DNA from: Allopusillimonas ginsengisoli
GTDB lineage: Bacteria > Pseudomonadota > Gammaproteobacteria > Burkholderiales > Burkholderiaceae_B
Assembly (NCBI GenBank): GCA_005239165.1
Contig: RAPG01000022.1
Location: 1 to 33,304, forward strand
Direction: 5' to 3'
Length of the DNA stretch: 33,304 bases
Notes under the pieces: generated by a model
The model's database searches: none
The model's input: only the letters and a program-made list of their open reading frames with translations
Told to the model about the DNA's origin: nothing
Shown here: positions 29,912 to 33,304 of the stretch, piece by piece
Position numbering within the stretch: the stretch's first letter is position 1
How the letters are laid out: the number at the start of each line of letters is the position of its first letter
Translations under genes and position numbers: made by a program

Positions 29912-31987
29912 ATGTCAATCGTTGAGCATTCAATCAGTCACGCACTCTTGTACCCGCAAAGCATTGCTTTGCTAGGTGTGTCTGATGATCCAGGCAAGAC
30001 GGGCGGAAGGCCCCTGCAGTTTTTACGCAATTCAGGCTATGCTGGAAAAATATATCCCATCAATCCTAACCGTAGCCAAGTACAAGGCGAAAAGGCTTGG
30101 CCTAGCCTTAGCGCCTTGCCCGAAGTGCCCGAGCATGTATTCATACTGTCACCCACCGATACCGTTGTTCCTGCCGTCAAGGAGAGCGCGCAGCTTGGCG
30201 TGAAGCTCGTCACTATTTTGGCGGCTGGCTTCTCGGAATCTGGAGAAGAAGGAGTTCAGCGAGAAAAGGAACTGCGCGACATTGCCGCGTCCACTGGTAT
30301 AAGAATTCTTGGGCCGAGCAGCTTGGGAGTGGTGAACCCTAGCAATGGTTTGGTCTTGACCGCCAACGCGGCATTTGCAGAACCCGGTGTTCCAAAAGGA
30401 AAACTCTTCGTTGCTTCACATAGCGGCAGCATGATTGGAGCCCTGGTGTCCCGAGGTAAAGCGCGCGGAGTGGGTTTCGCTGGGCTGGTATCTGTCGGCA
30501 GTGAGGTTGATTTGTGCGTGGGCGATATCTGCTTGTCCACGCTTGATGATCCTGCAATCGAGGGTTATGTTCTGTTTCTTGAAAGCTTGCGTCACGGAGA
30601 CAAACTCAAAGCGTTTGCTCTGGAGGCCGCGCGACGGGGCAAGCCGGTTATTGCTTATAAGCTTGGTCGGTCAAGTGCAGCAGCCGAAATGGCTGCTACG
30701 CATACAGGCGCCTTGGCAGGCGAAGATGATATCGCGGATGCTTTCTTGAAAGATCTGGGTATGGTTCGCGTCGAAATGCTGGAAACGCTGTTTGAGGTCC
30801 TTCCTCTGGCGCAAGGCGTAGCCAAATCAGGATTGCGCCAAAAGAATATTGGCGTGGTGGCTACGACTGGAGGTGGTGCGGCCATGGTTGTCGATCAGCT
30901 GAGTATGCGCGGAGTAACGGTGCAGTCGCTGTCAGATGAAACACAGCGCAAGCTGAAAGAGGCGCAGATTCCGGGGACCGCCGGCCGCATTCTGGACCTG
31001 ACCCTGGCGGGTACAAAGTACGAAGTCATGAAGAAGGCGTTGCAGATAATGCTTGAGGCGCCTGAGTTTGATATGGTCGTTGCCGTTGTGGGTTCATCGG
31101 CACGGCTTCATCCTGAGCTGGCTGTCAGGCCAATTATGGAGTTTATTAACGCTGATAAGCCTTTGGCCGTCATGCTGGTACCCGATGCGCCCGAGGCACT
31201 GAGCACATTGACTCAGGCGGGAATTCCGTGCTTTCGCACGCCTGAGACTTGTGCCGATGCGATTGCCGCAGTGCTGGCTCGGCGTGAACTGTCTGAATCC
31301 GCCAATGCCATAGTTCCCGACATAGGTGATGCGCATGCCTTAAGCGAAGCGCAAGCTTATGAAGTACTTGACAAACTGCAGGTGCCCCACGCTGACTATG
31401 CCACATTCCCTTTGAGTGCTGATGGTGCGACACTGCCATTTGACTACCCGGTTGTAGCAAAAATCTGTTCGGCCCACATACCGCACAAAACCGAAGTGGG
31501 GGGCGTTGTTCTGGGCATTCAAGACCCTGCACAGTTGTCGCAAGCCTTTGCAACCTTACGCTCGAACCTGCGTCAAAAAGCACCGAACGCCATGTGCGGT
31601 CAAGTGTTGATACAACCCATGCTCAAGGGTATGACGGAGGTCTTGGTCGGCTATCGTATTGATCCGGATGCCGGGCCTATTATTATGCTGGCCGCAGGGG
31701 GGATCTGGGCTGAAGTCATGCGCGACAGGAGCATTCGTCTTGCACCAGTGTCCGTCGATACAGCGCGGGAAATGATAGCCGATGTCAAGATGCTGAAAAC
31801 CGTAACGGGTTTGCGAGGCAAACCGAACGGTGACCTTGAGGCGCTGGCGCAAGCTATCTCCAACTTATCCATGCTGGCGCTAAAGCCTGAATTGAAAGTG
31901 CGGGAAGCCGAGGTTAACCCAATGCTCGTGCTGGTAGAAGGTCATGGTGTGTTGGCGGTGGATGCCTTGGTCATGCAGGCGAGATAA
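29912..31987 (+). CDS. NDP-forming (ADP-forming) acyl-CoA synthetase, acetate-CoA ligase family
   Basis: The protein has 691 residues with fused alpha and beta parts. The CoA-binding Rossmann domain (about 8-140) starts with PQSIALLGVSDDPGKTGGRP. Succinyl-CoA-ligase-like domains follow (150-450) with SHSGSMIGALVSRG and the phosphohistidine H264 in THTGALAGEDD. A C-terminal ATP-grasp domain (about 470-690) includes YPVVAKICSAHIPHKTEVGG and EVLVGYRIDPDAGPIIMLAAGG. Such enzymes make acyl-CoA from acid, ATP and CoA, reversibly. The order alpha-beta is complete, without truncation. It follows the acyl-CoA dehydrogenase by 2 bases and should activate the same acid. Confidence 0.93.
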   Translation: MSIVEHSISHALLYPQSIALLGVSDDPGKTGGRPLQFLRNSGYAGKIYPINPNRSQVQGEKAWPSLSALPEVPEHVFILSPTDTVVPAVKESAQLGVKLVTILAAGFSESGEEGVQREKELRDIAASTGIRILGPSSLGVVNPSNGLVLTANAAFAEPGVPKGKLFVASHSGSMIGALVSRGKARGVGFAGLVSVGSEVDLCVGDICLSTLDDPAIEGYVLFLESLRHGDKLKAFALEAARRGKPVIAYKLGRSSAAAEMAATHTGALAGEDDIADAFLKDLGMVRVEMLETLFEVLPLAQGVAKSGLRQKNIGVVATTGGGAAMVVDQLSMRGVTVQSLSDETQRKLKEAQIPGTAGRILDLTLAGTKYEVMKKALQIMLEAPEFDMVVAVVGSSARLHPELAVRPIMEFINADKPLAVMLVPDAPEALSTLTQAGIPCFRTPETCADAIAAVLARRELSESANAIVPDIGDAHALSEAQAYEVLDKLQVPHADYATFPLSADGATLPFDYPVVAKICSAHIPHKTEVGGVVLGIQDPAQLSQAFATLRSNLRQKAPNAMCGQVLIQPMLKGMTEVLVGYRIDPDAGPIIMLAAGGIWAEVMRDRSIRLAPVSVDTAREMIADVKMLKTVTGLRGKPNGDLEALAQAISNLSMLALKPELKVREAEVNPMLVLVEGHGVLAVDALVMQAR

Positions 31988-32003
31988 GCGTTGCAGGTGG
32001 CAG

Positions 32004-32924
32004 TCAGCAATCAGGTAAAAGGGGCCGAGTTGCTGCTGCCTGCGCCAGCATCCAGTGTCTGAATAGCACTATCTTCCTAGCTTCACGACGCACTTTGGGG
32101 CGTAGCAGGTAGAAAGAAAGGCCGGTCTTTATAGGCTGGTCGAATGGAGCGATCAGATTTTTCTCCCGGATGTCTTCAGTTAACAATGCCATTTGGCCTA
32201 TGGCCACTCCCAGGCCGTCTGTAGCCGCCTGCCAGGTAAGTAAGGAACTGCTGAAGCTCATATGGGGTGTGTCGGCAATTTCAGCCAAGTAGTCGTTTGC
32301 CTTGGCCCAAGTTATCCAGTCACCCTTAGGTCGATAATGTGAAACCAATAATCGTGTCCGCAAGATTGCTTGCGGATACCGGGTTTCCGGTGCATTTTTT
32401 TGCAAGAAAGCCTGGCTGCATACTGGCTCGATGATGTCGTCGAACATGAGATCAACTTCAGCCTCTGGCTGGTTACCGGTGCCTAACTGAATACTGAAGT
32501 CTACACGGTCATTCTCGAAGTCTATATCTTTGACCGAGTTAATGATTAATACGGAAAGCTCCGGGTATTGCTTGTGAAAATTTTCCAACCTGGGAATCAA
32601 CCACTTGGCTGCAAAGGTCGTGTAGGTATGCACGCGTATCTTGTTGTCACTACCACGCTCTATTATGTTATTGGTGGCATCGGCGATCTGGTCGAAAGCC
32701 GGAATGATGCGCTCTCCGAGCTCTTGCCCTATATCCGTCAGGCTTATCCCTCTTTGCTCACGTCGAAATAGTTTTACACCCAGATACTTCTCCAGCACAT
32801 CCAACTGCTTGCTGATCGCAGACTGACCGACATGAAGCTCCTTGGCCGCTTTGGTTAGGCTCTTGGTGCGCGCTACGACGTAGAACGCGCGCAGAGGATT
32901 CATGGGAGGAATTTTTTTTGACAT
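32004..32924 (-). CDS. LysR-family transcriptional regulator (GcvA-like)
   Basis: The 306-residue protein starts with a winged helix (MNPLRAFYVVARTKSLTKAA at 8-27, then ELHVGQSAISKQLDVLEKYL and LFRREQRGISLT) and carries a periplasmic-binding-protein-like effector domain from about 95. The pattern VDFSIQLGTGNQPEAEVDLM is typical of the GcvA/AmpR branch. ATG at 32924 is used here; ATG at 32903 is an alternative, and neither has a good ribosome site. It is convergent with the rightward operon (16 bases apart) and is the only regulator gene in region 4, so it is the best candidate to act at the divergent control region at 23610-23870. Confidence 0.9.
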   Translation of the reverse strand: MSKKIPPMNPLRAFYVVARTKSLTKAAKELHVGQSAISKQLDVLEKYLGVKLFRREQRGISLTDIGQELGERIIPAFDQIADATNNIIERGSDNKIRVHTYTTFAAKWLIPRLENFHKQYPELSVLIINSVKDIDFENDRVDFSIQLGTGNQPEAEVDLMFDDIIEPVCSQAFLQKNAPETRYPQAILRTRLLVSHYRPKGDWITWAKANDYLAEIADTPHMSFSSSLLTWQAATDGLGVAIGQMALLTEDIREKNLIAPFDQPIKTGLSFYLLRPKVRREARKIVLFRHWMLAQAAATRPLLPDC

Positions 32925-33076
32925 GGAAGAAATGCTTGCTGTTTGGCTTGGGTTATAGATCCGACACTATTTTCGTTATATCGAACATGGCTCTAGTGTG
33001 CCATTAAACGCCAACCATTTGGAGCGTTACGAGAAATACGAGCTTCCTCTTGCAACTTCATCCTCTGGCGAGATTG

Positions 33077-33304
33077 TGACCTGCCCCCAAAGTTAGGTAC
33101 AAAATCAGGTAGAGTCCGTTTAAAGGAACACGGACATGAAGAAACGGTTTACCGAAGAACAGATCATCGGTTTCATCAAGGAAGCCGAAGCGGGCCTAGC
33201 TGTGGATGCGCTATGCCGCAAGCATGGGTTTGGCAGCTCTACTTTTTACAAGTGGAAAGCCAAGTTTGGCGGCATGGATGTCTCCGACGCTAAGCGACTC
33301 AAGG
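33077..33304 (+). mobile_element. Left end of an IS3-family (IS407-group-like) insertion sequence
   Basis: The terminal repeat TGACCTGCCCCCAAAGTTAG starts at 33077 and is followed by orfA. It matches, with small differences, the reverse complement of the IS end at 54-77, as IRL and IRR of one element should. The element runs off the window. Target duplication cannot be checked because the other ends are outside. Confidence 0.85.
33136..33304 (+). CDS. IS3-family transposase OrfA (partial)
   Basis: ATG at 33136-33138, with AAGGAA about 8 bases upstream, encodes 56 residues before the window edge. They begin MKKRFTEEQIIGFIKEAEAG, then LCRKHGFGSSTFYKWKAKFG, then SDAKRLK. This is the helix-turn-helix OrfA of IS407-type IS3 elements (about 88 residues when complete), which binds the terminal repeats and is joined to OrfB by frameshifting. 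Nothing in the visible part is broken. Confidence 0.88.
   Translation, partial: MKKRFTEEQIIGFIKEAEAGLAVDALCRKHGFGSSTFYKWKAKFGGMDVSDAKRLK

Larger units (their letters stand above)
78..33076. mobile_element. Putative composite transposon interior (IS3-bracketed catabolic island)
   Basis: The interval is bounded by an IS3-family right end (base 77) and an IS3-family left end (base 33077). Both have near-identical terminal repeats and face the same way, so two direct IS copies appear to bracket about 33 kb of catabolic genes. Seen: the two ends and their orientation. Inferred: that the copies are the same element and moved the interval together. An equally good explanation is an assembly contig that terminates in a multicopy IS at both sides. 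Confidence 0.35.

Noticed and set aside
1..33304. CRISPR arrays, tRNA, rRNA, toxin-antitoxin, phage genes, riboswitches
   Set aside because: None was seen: no regularly spaced repeats, no cloverleaf-like or rRNA sequence, and no small gene pairs or phage structural motifs.

Overview
The window looks like accessory DNA from a betaproteobacterium, most likely Burkholderiales and plausibly Alcaligenaceae. The evidence is two Bug-type receptors of tripartite tricarboxylate transporters, MarR- and LysR-controlled catabolic operons, and recombinase-trio and IS3/IS66 remnants. No rRNA, tRNA, ribosomal or replication gene is present. Almost every gene encodes uptake or breakdown of a small organic acid or acyl-CoA, so this is a catabolic island.

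The ends matter. Bases 1-77 are the right end of an IS3-family element, with the tail of its orfB. Bases 33077-33304 are the left end and start of orfA of an IS3-family element with nearly the same terminal repeat, in the same orientation. The roughly 33 kb between them is therefore laid out like a composite transposon, or like a contig that stops in a repeated IS.

Region 1 (209-7778, minus strand) is a compact operon: marR, Bug receptor, PaaG-like crotonase, multifunctional-enzyme-type SDR, CoA-transferase A and B, an FMN nitronate-monooxygenase-like protein, MaoC hydratase, DUF35 protein and a Cys-less SCP-x/Ltp thiolase-fold protein. The last three are translationally coupled and resemble a split hydratase/retro-aldolase module known from steroid side-chain breakdown. 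A strong promoter in front of marR is covered by three palindromes.

Region 2 (about 8059-10230) is a graveyard of truncated mobile elements: an IS150-group end, an IS66 tnpC fragment, a recombinase-in-trio (RIT) remnant, and an IS66 tnpA fragment.

Region 3 (10214-18946) has a lysR divergent from a zinc alcohol dehydrogenase and aldehyde dehydrogenase pair. A convergent minus-strand operon encodes an Old Yellow Enzyme reductase, a metallo-beta-lactamase-fold hydrolase and a complete TRAP transporter (DctQ, DctM, DctP). Two hairpins separate the converging units.

Region 4 (19368-32924) is built around a divergent control region at 23610-23870. Leftward run a beta-hydroxyacid dehydrogenase, an ABC-type receptor without its transporter, a lactonase-type MBL protein, a stand-alone SCP2-like protein and an alpha/beta hydrolase. 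Rightward run a second Bug receptor, an aldehyde dehydrogenase, a second beta-hydroxyacid dehydrogenase, an MmgE/PrpD protein, an acyl-CoA dehydrogenase and an NDP-forming acyl-CoA synthetase. A convergent lysR closes the region.

A plausible overall reading, by inference, is this: several receptors capture carboxylates or lactones; hydrolases open esters or lactones; alcohol and aldehyde dehydrogenases oxidise to the acid; a synthetase or CoA-transferase makes the thioester; dehydrogenase, hydratase and aldolase steps shorten it. The actual substrate cannot be read from the sequence.
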